NCBI RefSeq assembly: GCF_040719265.1
Contig: NZ_JBFDAH010000023.1
Coordinates: 16,458-80,457 of the forward strand
Source: Aliikangiella maris
GTDB taxonomy: Bacteria; Pseudomonadota; Gammaproteobacteria; Enterobacterales; Kangiellaceae
Direction of reading: 5' to 3'
Length of the DNA: 64,000 nt
Shown here: one piece after another, positions 1 through 9,431 of the stretch
Position numbering within the stretch: position 1 is the first letter of the stretch
How the letters are laid out: each line of letters starts with the position of its first letter
Made by a program: the position numbers and the translations under genes
Notes under the pieces: model-generated
Seen by the model: the letters and a program-made list of their open reading frames with translations, nothing else
Database searches by the model: none
Told to the model about the DNA's origin: nothing

Positions 1-1099
1 AAGTTGGCTAAATCCGCACCAGAAAAGCCAGGTGTACCACGTGCAATCGCATTTGGATCAACATCATCAGCCAAAGGAACTTTGCGCATATGGACTTTTA
101 AAATTTGTTCACGGCCTTTGATATCAGGCAGGCCAACAGTAACCTGACGGTCAAATCGACCTGGTCTTAAAAGTGCTGGATCCAGCACATCGGGTCGGTT
201 AGTTGCAGCAATTACAATGACACCTTCCCCCCCATCAAAACCATCCATTTCAACCAGTAACTGGTTTAAGGTCTGTTCACGTTCATCGTGTCCACCACCA
301 AGCCCCGCGCCACGGTGACGGCCTACTGCGTCAATCTCGTCAATAAAGATGATACATGGCGCTTGTTTTTTCGCTTCAGCAAACATATCACGTACACGTG
401 ACGCCCCAACACCAACAAACATTTCAACAAAATCAGAACCTGAGATAGTAAAAAATGGTACTTTTGCTTCGCCAGAAATCGCTTTCGCCAGTAGTGTTTT
501 ACCTGTTCCAGGCGGTCCAACCATTAATACACCACGGGGAATCTTACCACCTAGTTTCTGAAATTTACTGGGCTCTCGTAAAAAGTCGACTAGTTCAGAA
601 ACTTCTTCTTTAGCTTCTTCACACCCAGCCACATCAGCAAAAGTAGTTTTAATTTGATCTTCGCTCAATAGTTTAGCTTTGCTTTTACCAAAGCTCATCG
701 CGCCGCCTTTGCCACCACCTTGCATTTGGCGCATGAAAAATATCCACACCCCAATTAATAACAACATCGGGAACCACGAAATAAAAATAGTGAATAAGGT
801 ACTGTCACCATCTGGTTCTTCACCGGTATAGATTATTTTTTTCTCAAGCGCTTTTTTTGCAAGTAATTCGTGAGAACCGGCAGGAATTTTTGACGTGACA
901 CTTTCACCAGTTGAAGTTTTCGCTTTAATGTTATAACCCGATACCGTAACAGATATGATACGCCCTCTATCGATATCATTAATTAATTGAGAAAACTCAA
1001 CCTCACCCGATTGCATTTGGGCAGCTTCAAAGTTTTTAAACACTGAAACTAATACAATCCCAATTACCAACCACAGTAAGATATTTTTAGTCATATCAT
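1..1099 (-). CDS. ftsH: ATP-dependent zinc metalloprotease FtsH (N-terminal part, cut by window edge)
   Basis: Membrane-anchored AAA+ protease that degrades misfolded membrane proteins and regulators. About 366 residues are in the window; the family is about 640 long, so the rest of the AAA module and the HEXXH zinc protease domain lie beyond position 1. The start MNDMTKNILLW aligns with the E. coli N-terminus. TM1 follows at once, then a periplasmic domain, TM2 near residues 105-125, Walker A GPPGTGKT near residue 194 and Walker B IIFIDEID near 250. A GAGGA ribosome site precedes the ATG at 1099. It lies downstream of rlmE on the same strand, the conserved rlmE-ftsH order. Identification is secure. 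Confidence 0.97.
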
Positions 1100-1332
1100 T
1101 CAAAGGAATATCCTCTAATTTTAATATTACGCGTTAAAACGGGTTACTACACTTTTATTTGTTTCACTACAAATTTGCTATACGAACCATTTGCATTACG
1201 TCATTTTTACTGCCGAATCGTCGTATTACTCGTTTGTATCACTTAATCCCAATTATCGGCTGATTTAACTGACATTGAAATCTTTTAGCCTATACTCAAT
1301 TGTATCGCGATATTTCGCGAAATGTTTAATAT

Positions 1333-1953
1333 TTATCCGAGATAATCTTGACCGAACAGATAAACTTCCCGAGATCTTGGGCGTGATGCTTTTGGTTTAC
1401 GCACCTTAACAACCCTAAATTGGCTGACTACTGCCTGTTTATATTGATCAAATCCTTCTCCCTGAAAGACTTTAACAACAAAATTGCCACCTTTTTGCAG
1501 AATTTGAGAAACCAGATCTAATGCCAGCTCAACTAAATACATAGAGGCAGGCTGATCAATCGCACCTACGCCACTTATATTGGGGGCCATATCTGAAATA
1601 ACAAGGTCTGCTTTTTGATTATTCATTGCAGCCAATATTTTATCCAACACTTCTTCTTCCCTAAAGTCACCTTGAATAAACTCAACGCCATGCAAGTAGT
1701 CCATTGGCAAAATATCAGTGGCAATTATTTTACCCTGACTACCGACTTTTTTCGCGGCATATTCCGACCAGCCGCCTGGTGCAGCACCTAAATCAACTAG
1801 TGTCATTCCCGGCTTAAGAAGCTTGTCTTTTTCGTCCAGTTCCTGCAATTTATATACAGCCCGTGAACGAACCCCCTCATCTTGAGCGCGTTTCACATAA
1901 ACATCGTCAAAATGCTCTTTTAGCCAGCCTTTACTGCTTTTACTTTTTGCCAT
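1333..1953 (-). CDS. rlmE: 23S rRNA (uridine2552-2'-O)-methyltransferase RlmE (FtsJ)
   Basis: SAM-dependent methyltransferase that 2'-O-methylates U2552 of 23S rRNA late in 50S assembly. At 206 aa it matches the usual length of about 209. Visible motifs are the SAM-binding VDLGAAPGGWSE and the K-D-K-E catalytic set: K in SRAVYKLQE, D in DLVISDMAPN, K in NFVVKVFQGEG and E in SREVYLFG. It precedes ftsH on the minus strand and is divergent from yhbY, as in many gammaproteobacteria. Translation starts at the only plausible ATG (1953), MAKSKSSKGWL. Confidence 0.97.
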   Translation of the reverse strand: MAKSKSSKGWLKEHFDDVYVKRAQDEGVRSRAVYKLQELDEKDKLLKPGMTLVDLGAAPGGWSEYAAKKVGSQGKIIATDILPMDYLHGVEFIQGDFREEEVLDKILAAMNNQKADLVISDMAPNISGVGAIDQPASMYLVELALDLVSQILQKGGNFVVKVFQGEGFDQYKQAVVSQFRVVKVRKPKASRPRSREVYLFGQDYLG

Positions 1954-2129
1954 TATTGATAATTAAACCTGCAATATGATGACATCGTCTAAATTTTATC
2001 CATTAAAATGAATAAATTCCCGTCAATTCACCCTAAGACTCACTCTTATGTACGAACAGACTGGAATATTGTCTCAAATTTTTCATTAAAGTGTTAAACT
2101 TAGCGCAATCTATTTGCAAGAATTTAACT

Positions 2130-2426
2130 ATGACAGACTTAAGTAATAAACAAATCAGACATCTTAGAGCGTTAGCTCATGCAATGAAACCAGTTGTTAT
2201 TATTGGCGATAAGGGCGTTTCGCAGGGGGTTATAGATGAAATAAATAACTCTTTAGAAATTCACGAGCTGATAAAAGTCAAAATCCGGGCTGAAGAGCGC
2301 GAAGATCGACAAGAAATGATAGATTTAATCGTCAAAAAAACTGGCGCAAGCTATATCCAGCGCGTTGGCCATATTGTTACCCTGTTCAAGCGGAATAAAG
2401 AAGCTAAAATAGCCTTGCCTAAATAA
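2130..2426 (+). CDS. yhbY: Ribosome assembly RNA-binding protein YhbY (CRM domain)
   Basis: Small CRM-domain protein that binds pre-50S ribosomal particles. I chose the ATG at 2130 (MTDLSNKQIRHL, 98 aa) because the family is about 97 aa and begins near this motif; an upstream in-frame start at 2091 would add 13 unconserved residues. The GDKGVS loop corresponds to the GxxG RNA-binding loop. Many Lys and Arg residues follow (KVKIRAEEREDR). It is divergent from rlmE, giving a ribosome-biogenesis gene neighbourhood. Confidence 0.95.
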   Translation: MTDLSNKQIRHLRALAHAMKPVVIIGDKGVSQGVIDEINNSLEIHELIKVKIRAEEREDRQEMIDLIVKKTGASYIQRVGHIVTLFKRNKEAKIALPK

Positions 2427-2490
2427 CCTGCGATCATTCGAGAATTGAATTTTTCCCTTGAATCATTCCAAAGCATAACAACCAAACAAA

Positions 2491-2523
2491 GAACCAATAA
2501 GACTTAAACGGACTTATTGGTTC
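2491..2523. terminator. Bidirectional hairpin between yhbY and the S9 peptidase gene
   Basis: Perfect 11-bp inverted repeat GAACCAATAAG / CTTATTGGTTC with an 11-nt loop, between two convergent genes. There is no long T-tract, so the terminator role is inferred from position. Confidence 0.6.
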
Positions 2524-2537
2524 AACGGTTAATTGAT

Positions 2538-4505
2538 TTACAGGTGTTTTTGCAGAAATTTCAGGTAAGCATTAGATGCAGTGATACGATTAGATTTTTT
2601 ACGAAATCCGTGTCCTTCATCATCAAACAGCACATACTCAACAGGCACATTGTTTTTACGAATAGCCGCAACCATTTCATCACTTTCAATTTGTAAAACC
2701 CGCGGGTCATTTGCTCCTTGTACAATTAAAACCGGGTTAGTGATGTTTTCAGCATGAAAAAGTGGCGATATTGCTCTTAATCTATCCTGATCAGTTGCTG
2801 GATCTCCCATTTCATTATAAAAATATTTCTTAAAGCTCTCCCACCACGGCGGAATACTCTCTAGTGTTCTCACCCAGTTAGTCACACCGAAAATATTAAT
2901 GCCAACTTTAAATTCTTGAGTAAACGCCATTGCAGCCATAGTCATATAGCCGCCATAACTCCCGCCCATCACACCAATTCGGTCCTGATCAATCCAGTTG
3001 AGGGTTTGCAAGTATTTTTTTCCGTAGACAATATCTTGCAAATCATCCTGACCATGCTTTTTGTCATCCAGATGATAAAACGTTTTACCGTATCCCGAAG
3101 ATCCGCGATTGTTGACGGCAAAAATCGCATAACCTTGATTAACCAAATGCTGAATTGCTGCCCGATACCCTTTACGCGACTGGCCTCCAGGTCCACCATG
3201 CACCCAAATTAATGCGGGTACCTTTTGGCTGGCTGAAGCAGTTTTGGGGCGATATAGAAGTCCAGGTACGGTTAAACCATCAAAACTTTTAAAACGTTTA
3301 ACTTCGCTCATAACAAGATGCGCTTCATCAATACTGCTAGGTAAGGAGCGAGTCAAGCGCTTCGCTTTGTTTTCACCAATAACATAACTAAACAGGTTTG
3401 AAGGAGACGTATCTGAATTTATATAAAAGGCCATCTTTTTACTGTTAGCCGAAAAATTTACGCCGCGTAAGTCACCTGCGGGTAATTCAGGCATAGCAAT
3501 CTGTTTACCACTGGCAACTTCAGCCATATCTAACTGGGTTTGTGCATCCTGGTTAACACCCACTACTCGATATTTACCATCATCTGAAAATTGAACAAAT
3601 GACACATCCCAATTCGCTTGATAAAAAAGTGACTGCTTATCGGTTGCCAATTCATATTGCCACGCTTGAGCATATTCACCATGTTCATTTGTCGAATAAA
3701 TCAAATAGCGACTATCGGGAGTGAATGTAAAACTGGCGTAACTGATATCGCCATCATGAGGAGTTAACAACTTTGCTGGCTGATTTTCAGCCTGCAAGTC
3801 CACCAAATATAAATTTGAGTTAGCATTGGTAATAGTTTCAGTCAAACTCAACCAGCGACCATCAGGGCTTACCACGCCAATATTAAAGTTATTATCATTT
3901 TGATAAAGCAACTCTCGTTGATAGCCTTCTACCGAATACCGATATAAATCGGTAATTTTAGGATTGCGCTCGTTAGTCGTTACATAAAACGCCTTTTTAT
4001 CTTTATGCCAACCTGCAAATGCTGCGCGCAAATTTTTACCTGGCGTGATATCTGTTGTTTTGCCATCAAGCTCGCGTACATAAATGTGCGTTAGTTCATT
4101 ACCACCATTATCTGCAACATACAAAATGCGATCATCTTGCGGAAACCAGCTAACCCCAAAGGTTGCATCAGAAGTCGAGTGGGTAAGTTGTGTTGACTCA
4201 CCGCCGTTCATTGGATAACGATAAACATTAAAGACACCACTGACATCACTACTCACTAAAATCGCAGAGCCATCATGGTTAATCGAGGAACCAGATAAGG
4301 AGACAGTTTTAAAAAACTCTTCAGCCGAATATTGCTGATGCGATGTCGCTATTTTTTTCAAATTGTCCTGTTTGCTGACCGATTGTGCCGATGTTTCTGA
4401 TGTCTGTTGAGTAACCGCCTCTTTTTCGTTGTTACAGGCACTTACCCCCCCAAGCAATAATAGAGCACATAATCTTACTTTTATTTTATCGTTAGTATTA
4501 TTCAT
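2538..4505 (-). CDS. S9-family prolyl oligopeptidase-like lipoprotein
   Basis: Predicted serine peptidase of the dipeptidyl/acylaminoacyl-peptidase S9 family, likely exported and lipid-anchored. The start MNNTNDK at 4505 has a GAGAG ribosome site and gives 655 aa; a start at 4532 is possible. The N-terminus carries a hydrophobic stretch ending in lipobox VSAC. A long beta-propeller region follows (repeats such as SPDGRWLS and TPDSRYLIYS). The C-terminal alpha/beta hydrolase has oxyanion motif HGGPGGQ, nucleophile GGSYGG (Ser near 516), Asp in GANDPRV (near 598) and His in DEGHGF (near 631), so the triad is complete. Substrate is unknown. It stands alone. Confidence 0.9.
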   Translation of the reverse strand: MNNTNDKIKVRLCALLLLGGVSACNNEKEAVTQQTSETSAQSVSKQDNLKKIATSHQQYSAEEFFKTVSLSGSSINHDGSAILVSSDVSGVFNVYRYPMNGGESTQLTHSTSDATFGVSWFPQDDRILYVADNGGNELTHIYVRELDGKTTDITPGKNLRAAFAGWHKDKKAFYVTTNERNPKITDLYRYSVEGYQRELLYQNDNNFNIGVVSPDGRWLSLTETITNANSNLYLVDLQAENQPAKLLTPHDGDISYASFTFTPDSRYLIYSTNEHGEYAQAWQYELATDKQSLFYQANWDVSFVQFSDDGKYRVVGVNQDAQTQLDMAEVASGKQIAMPELPAGDLRGVNFSANSKKMAFYINSDTSPSNLFSYVIGENKAKRLTRSLPSSIDEAHLVMSEVKRFKSFDGLTVPGLLYRPKTASASQKVPALIWVHGGPGGQSRKGYRAAIQHLVNQGYAIFAVNNRGSSGYGKTFYHLDDKKHGQDDLQDIVYGKKYLQTLNWIDQDRIGVMGGSYGGYMTMAAMAFTQEFKVGINIFGVTNWVRTLESIPPWWESFKKYFYNEMGDPATDQDRLRAISPLFHAENITNPVLIVQGANDPRVLQIESDEMVAAIRKNNVPVEYVLFDDEGHGFRKKSNRITASNAYLKFLQKHL

Positions 4506-4709
4506 ACATTCTCTCGCGTTAACCCTTATCACATTGACTATTGTTCAATTTAACCTTAACCAACAGTCGACATTATTGTCTATTGCAAGATTCCAATCGA
4601 CACGATGTTTTTTTTAGTTGATTAAGCCATCTCCATGTTGTTCAAGTCTGCCTTTATCACGTTTAAATTGAATTCAAACTATTCGTTATCATTCAACTGC
4701 CAGCAAGTT

Positions 4710-5840
4710 CTATTCTGGCAAAACTCGGTAAATATTTCCCTCATCGGTCGCCAGATAAATATAACCATCATTTAATTGAGTAACATTTCGTACGCGAATT
4801 AAATCAGACAGTATGGTCTTTTGCGCAACAACCTTGTTACCTTTTAATTGACACAAAATGACTTTACCAAATTTTAACGAGCCTACAATTAAGTGCCCTT
4901 TCCATTTTGGATAATAATCACCAACGACAAATGTCATGCCTGATGGCGCAATTGAAGGATCCCAATACCAAACAGGCTGTTCCATTCCTTTTTTTTCTGT
5001 TAACTCAGTAAATTGACTACCATCATAATTTACACCATAACTGACAATAGGCCAGCCATAGTTTTTCCCACCTTCAATTATATTGATTTCATCACCACCT
5101 TTAGGACCATGTTCGTGCACCCAAACTTGACTGGTTTGAGGGTGCAATGCCATTCCTTGTGGGTTACGATGCCCGTATGAATAAATAGCGGGCTTGGCAT
5201 CTGGTATTTTCACAAAAGGATTGTCTGTAGGAATTTTTCCATCATCATGTATACGATAAATCTTACCGGCATCTAATTGAATACTTTGTGGATTTGTCTT
5301 TCTATCTCCACGATCACCAATCGAAAAATATAAGTAGCCATCACTGTCAAATACCATTCGACTGCCAAAATGTTGTCTTTTACTGGTATAAGGTTGGGCA
5401 ACATAAATTTGCTGAACATCGATGAGTTGTTTTTTATCTTTGAGCTTTGCTCGCATAATGGCAGTATTACTCAACGTTCTTTTCTCATCGGGATGCGAAT
5501 ACGAAAAATAAATCCAACCGTTATCTTTAAAATTTGGATGAAGCTGAATATCAAGCAAACCACCCTGACCAAAATCATGCACAGGAGGTAACCCTGAAAT
5601 TTGGTGTTTAAGCAACTTATCGCTGGTAATATAAAATAATTTTCCTGGACGACTAGTCGCAATAAAATCGCCATTAGGTAACTGAGTCAATCCCCAAGGT
5701 ATTTCAATATCTTTAGCAATCAGCATTAGCTTATAGCCATTACGCTCTATCGTCTCACCGATAGATAATGTACGACCTTCAAAAGCGATACCCCCATTAA
5801 TAGCAATGATAAGCAGCGTCATTATTTTAAAAAATTTCAT
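4710..5840 (-). CDS. PQQ-dependent soluble aldose/glucose dehydrogenase-family protein
   Basis: Predicted periplasmic quinoprotein of the soluble glucose/sorbosone dehydrogenase family (Yli-type aldose sugar dehydrogenase), which oxidises sugars using PQQ. At 376 aa from ATG 5840 (MKFFKIMTLL) it has a short signal peptide and a beta-propeller with family motifs: PWGLTQLPNGDF, GGLLDIQLHPNF, the GHRNPQGMALHP catalytic-histidine region, EHGPKGGDEIN and WDPSIAPSGM. A TTG two codons upstream is an alternative start. No PQQ synthesis genes are nearby, so cofactor supply would come from elsewhere. Substrate unknown. Confidence 0.88.
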   Translation of the reverse strand: MKFFKIMTLLIIAINGGIAFEGRTLSIGETIERNGYKLMLIAKDIEIPWGLTQLPNGDFIATSRPGKLFYITSDKLLKHQISGLPPVHDFGQGGLLDIQLHPNFKDNGWIYFSYSHPDEKRTLSNTAIMRAKLKDKKQLIDVQQIYVAQPYTSKRQHFGSRMVFDSDGYLYFSIGDRGDRKTNPQSIQLDAGKIYRIHDDGKIPTDNPFVKIPDAKPAIYSYGHRNPQGMALHPQTSQVWVHEHGPKGGDEINIIEGGKNYGWPIVSYGVNYDGSQFTELTEKKGMEQPVWYWDPSIAPSGMTFVVGDYYPKWKGHLIVGSLKFGKVILCQLKGNKVVAQKTILSDLIRVRNVTQLNDGYIYLATDEGNIYRVLPE

Positions 5841-5846
5841 CAGCAA

Positions 5847-6390
5847 ACACCCAAATGGTTAAGTACTAAAAATTATATTGTCAGGCTATCATACATTGTT
5901 ACAATCGCAGTTAAATTTCACGACTTGCTACAGTTCTACACTACTGTTCTATACTACTGTTCTACACTACTGTTCTATACTAGCGTTCTATACTTGGCTT
6001 TCAAAAACTTACACTTCGCTTTTTTGAATACACTAAACATTGAAAACCACTTTAATTAGCATTCAACAAAAGCAGTCATTTTGTTTAACTTTAACATACC
6101 CAAAATCAAAAATAATAGCGCAAAGGCATGGTTAGCTTAAATTATTCAATTTATCTATAATTTTAAATAGTTACCTTCATTTCACTTAAAAAACTAACTA
6201 GTTACTCAAACCTCCAACTTTAATCGAGTCTTACAAAAAATTTTTTTTGGTCATAAAAATGGTGATAAAAGCGATGGTATCCATCGTTTATTGTGATAGC
6301 ATTCTACTCAACAACGATAATAACAATTAATACTTAATATCCAGTTTAATTGTTTTAGATTAATTGGTCAGGAATATAAAGTAGAACATC
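5847..6390. other. Intergenic region, AT-rich, with a 13-bp tandem repeat
   Basis: Divergent spacer between the sugar dehydrogenase and the LysR gene. Apart from the 13-bp repeat at 5928-5992 it holds only AT-rich DNA likely to contain both promoters. I see no convincing ORF or RNA gene. Confidence 0.6.
5928..5992. repeat. Five tandem copies of a 13-bp unit
   Basis: Consecutive units at 5928, 5941, 5954, 5967 and 5980 are variants of ctactgttctata. Inner copies differ only at position 12 (a/c); the outer two carry one or two more changes. The last unit runs into unrelated sequence at 5993. It lies upstream of the divergent dehydrogenase gene. Function is unknown. Confidence 0.95.
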
Positions 6391-7288
6391 ATGCGTTTAT
6401 GTCATATTGAAATTTTTAATGCAGTTTATACCACAGGCTCAGTCAGCAGTGCAGCAAAAATGCTAAACATAACTCAACCAACGGCCAGCAAAATACTTAA
6501 ACATGCCGAATCACAATTAGGCTTTCTACTTTTTGAGCGTATTAAGGGCCGTCTTGTGCCAACAGAAGAAGCCAAAGTACTCTTTAGCGAAACTAGAAAT
6601 ATTTATAAACAGATTTCCTCTTTAAAAAGAACTTCGCGCAATTTAAGTCGCCCTGAAATGGGATGTATTAAAATTGCGACGGTTCCGGCAATTGGCATAG
6701 AATTATTGCCTAAGGCTATTATTGAATTTAAAAAAAATTCACCAAGACGTTCAATTTGAAGTCCAAGTTTTGCAATATGATAATGTGATCGATGCATTAG
6801 TCGAACATAATAAAGACATCGGTATTGTAATGAGCCCATTCGATTCAGCTTATATGACCAAAATTCCATTAGCCAAAAGTGAATTTGTATGTGCCTATGC
6901 CAAAGGCGAATTTAGCGATACTATCGAGCGCTTGCATCTTTCACAACTCAATGAATTACCCTACATTAGTATCGAAGACAGCGGACCACTCAGTCATATT
7001 CTTTCCAGTTACACTGGCGATGAAAGTATTGGGATTGATGTCTCTTTAGTTGCGCAAACTTATTTTGTTGCCAGAAACTTGGTAGCATTTGGTGGTGGAA
7101 TATCTGTTGTTGATGAATACACTGCCCGCTCAGAGGGCGCAGGTCCAATTAAATTTAAGGGATTTCAACCAGCACTATATTTTGATTTATGCGCTATTCA
7201 TATTGAAAACAGACGCCCCGCCAAAATCTGTCTGGATTTTCTTGATTTTTTTAAGCAAAACTTTTTGGAAAACCACACACCACTTTAA
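6391..7288 (+). pseudogene. LysR-family transcriptional regulator, split by a frameshift
   Basis: A LysR regulator of about 299 codons in two frames. The first part (from MRLCHIEIFN) has the N-terminal winged HTH with SSAAKMLNITQPTASKIL. It leaves frame in a run of eight A at 6730-6737 and ends at 6759. The second part resumes with HQDVQFEVQV and covers the effector-binding domain to 7288. Removing one A joins both into an ordinary full-length LysR protein. This may be real inactivation, a sequencing error in the homopolymer, or slippage. Regulated genes are unknown; the divergent sugar dehydrogenase is one candidate. Confidence 0.88.
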
Positions 7289-7348
7289 TGATACTCCCCA
7301 TCTCTTCTTTGCATCCAGCAAGACTAAGTTGGCGATTGCTCGCTTACT

Positions 7349-7373
7349 GCCCTGAGTGTCTTCATTTCAGGGC
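7349..7373 (+). terminator. Hairpin downstream of the LysR gene
   Basis: Inverted repeat GCCCTGA / TCAGGGC with an 11-nt loop, 60 bp after the LysR stop. It has no T-tract, so the terminator role is tentative. Confidence 0.4.
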
Positions 7374-7508
7374 AAACGCCGTACTTTCCCAACTAAAAAG
7401 TGTTCAAAATAGCAGCATCTGAAGAACTTTTTGATCAATATTGAACTAATTATTGACTTAGCTGAATTCTGTTTAGTATAGTTCGCCGCAGCGCATAGCT
7501 AAAGATTT

Positions 7509-7595
7509 GCCCAGGTGGTGGAATTGGTAGACACGCCAGCTTCAGGTGCTGGTGGCCTTCGGGCCGTGGAGGTTCAAGTCCTCTCCTGGGCACCA
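7509..7595 (+). tRNA. tRNA-Leu(CAG)
   Basis: An 87-nt class II tRNA. The acceptor stem GCCCAGG pairs with CCTGGGC, followed by A and an encoded CCA. The D-loop contains GGTAGAC. The anticodon loop TTCAGGT, in stem CCAGC/GCTGG, gives anticodon CAG for Leu (CUG codons). The long variable arm is TGGCCTTCGGGCCG, and the T-loop GTTCAAGTC is intact. Its 3' end borders a decayed mobile island, so it is the likely integration target. Confidence 0.97.
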
Positions 7596-7701
7596 TTTGA
7601 TAACAAGAACACTTATCTGAAAATATCCACTTGTTGCAATAAGTTTTATCCTATTTCGCATACCCCTATATTCGTTTCTTTTTTTCATCTCTATCAATGA
7701 A

Positions 7702-8121
7702 TCATAGTTCCCATCCTTGTGAACGTGAGTTAAACCTTTCGGATAAAGAGCTTTCTTTGTCAATTTTTTCGAAAGAATCTAAATCCTTGTCGTATGTTTT
7801 TTCTTTTTCTGTATCGCGTCCTAGTTGCTCATCGATTTGATCAAAAGCATCTTGTTGTTGTGAGTATTTTTCTCTATCTCTTTGTTCTTTTATTTCAAAA
7901 TGCTCAGCATCCACATCGCTAGTATCATAACCAGGCCGTAGTTGAGGGTGAGGGTTATCCTCTTTAATCATATCGGGGACTTCTACCTCAACGACCTCAT
8001 TACTTTTATCCTGACTTACTTCCTGTATGCTGTCCTGTGCCGTTTCACTAAATTCCTGTGAAACTTCATTTTTGGATTTGCCCATGCCTGTGGGCATGAA
8101 ATCATCATTTTCAGATGCCAT
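7702..8121 (-). CDS. Acidic, hydrophilic hypothetical protein
   Basis: A 139-aa protein rich in Asp, Glu, Gln, Ser and Lys, with no hydrophobic segment and a low-complexity, probably disordered composition. It begins MASENDDFMP. I recognise no family. It is the last gene of the minus-strand group in the island, downstream of the coupling-protein remnant, and is divergent from the small gene at 8197. It may be an accessory conjugation protein, but that is only positional. Confidence 0.6.
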   Translation of the reverse strand: MASENDDFMPTGMGKSKNEVSQEFSETAQDSIQEVSQDKSNEVVEVEVPDMIKEDNPHPQLRPGYDTSDVDAEHFEIKEQRDREKYSQQQDAFDQIDEQLGRDTEKEKTYDKDLDSFEKIDKESSLSERFNSRSQGWEL

Positions 8122-8196
8122 ATATCGTCCTTACCCATTTGGGCAGTTGGTTTAATTTTCTTGCAAATTTTGCAGTGTTTCGGGCATAGTGATGCT

Positions 8197-8514
8197 ATGA
8201 ATTATCATCAAAAATACCGGAAAAAATGGTCTCATGTTGAATTTGAAACCCGCGCCTTACCAGAAATTAATGGCGTAACACCACTCATTTCGATGCCGCT
8301 TTGGTACTGGAAAAATTTGGACAACCATGTCAAGTCCTCCGCTGCGACAGTCACCAGCATCACAGAGTTTTGTCTTGAACATGCGCAAATGAAGCGCAAA
8401 GAAGAAAACTGCGGTTTTAGTGAAATTTTCTATGAAGGTTTCCTCTATTATATTTACAATGGCTATTGCAGACGCCTGCAAGACGAAAAAGGAATTGCTA
8501 ATAGATTTTGGTGA
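8197..8514 (+). CDS. Hypothetical protein, possible small DNA-binding protein
   Basis: A 105-aa protein from ATG 8197 (MNYHQKYRKKW). An upstream TTG at 8161 would extend it by 12 codons without support. The segment ISMPLWYWKNLDNHVKSS followed by a helix is loosely reminiscent of ribbon-helix-helix regulators, but I cannot assign it. It lies inside the tRNA-Leu island between minus-strand genes, divergent from the acidic protein gene and convergent with the coupling-protein remnant. Confidence 0.5.
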   Translation: MNYHQKYRKKWSHVEFETRALPEINGVTPLISMPLWYWKNLDNHVKSSAATVTSITEFCLEHAQMKRKEENCGFSEIFYEGFLYYIYNGYCRRLQDEKGIANRFW

Positions 8515-8537
8515 TCTCGTTTTCAACTTCATAACAC

Positions 8538-9431
8538 TCACCATGTTCTATAGCCTTGCACATAGGCAATTTCGCCGTTGACATGATTAGGCCAATGAGC
8601 GAATTTTTCCGGTACTTGCATCCGAATAAATTTTCGAGTTTTACTCCCCCAGAAATATTTTCGTTTTATTTTTATGCTGTCTAACGGCGGGAAGAGAGGA
8701 TCTGGTGCATACCGTCCTGCCATAGCAGGATTTTGCCAATAGTTCGGCAGCTTTTGTGCAAGAATGGGTGGTAACCCTGCGCCAGGTGATAAAATTATCA
8801 CTTCATTTTTAAGACGCATGATTTCTGCGGGGTCAATCAAATATCGTCCGGTATATCGCCCTTGATGACTTTGGGTATGTTGGTGGTGATAACTTTCCGA
8901 AGCTTCCAATACATCCTCGCCACGCAGCATGGCATCGCGCCATGCTTTTTCAGCCATAAATTCCCTGTCGGCCTGCGCCATCGGATCATCCACAAGAATC
9001 GAAGTTTTACCAATGGCATCAGCAATAGATGTTGCGGAATTAATATTCCGAATGCCTCCGCCAAGGTAGATTTGTTGACCGCAGCTATCGAGAATTTCTT
9101 CCGCACCAGCCTTGCCAAACAAATGGATGAGTTGGCTAGGGCTTTGATAAATTAAAATAGTGTGGAAGTACTTTCGGCATTCACTCACCGCTTGTTTGAT
9201 GAACTCGGCACGTCCGAGTGTCGCAGCTTCCTCAAGATAAAAAGTCGAACGTGCGCCTCTAACATTGCGCATACAATGCAGCATGGCAATGCCAACCACC
9301 ATACGGGAAAGGCTTGCCATGATTTTACCGCTACCACCGCGCAACACGTAATAAATCCCGACTTTTTTATCTGGGTCAGACAGGTATTCCAAATAGTCTT
9401 CATCTCCGTTGATTATTCGGTACGTAAGCAC
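8538..9431 (-). pseudogene. VirD4/TraG-type conjugative coupling protein, C-terminal half only
   Basis: A 297-aa remnant of a T4SS coupling ATPase; family members are about 550-700 aa. It retains the Walker B region FYLEEAATLG, the ILIYQSPSQLIHLFGK motif and the C-terminal GLPPILAQKLPNYWQ and RYAPDPLFPP motifs. The membrane anchor and the P-loop Walker A are absent. Translation would need a GTG at 9431. That codon follows directly, in the same frame, the TAG stop of the upstream gene, which suggests a deletion fused this fragment to the end of that gene. It cannot hydrolyse ATP as it stands. Confidence 0.8.

Noticed and set aside
5928..5992. CRISPR-like array
   Set aside because: Units are 13 bp, directly adjacent and near-identical, with no spacers and no cas genes.
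7542..7763. Minus-strand reading frame over tRNA-Leu (MTKKALYPKGL...)
   Set aside because: It overlaps the tRNA gene and the coding gene at 7702; no family and no start signal.
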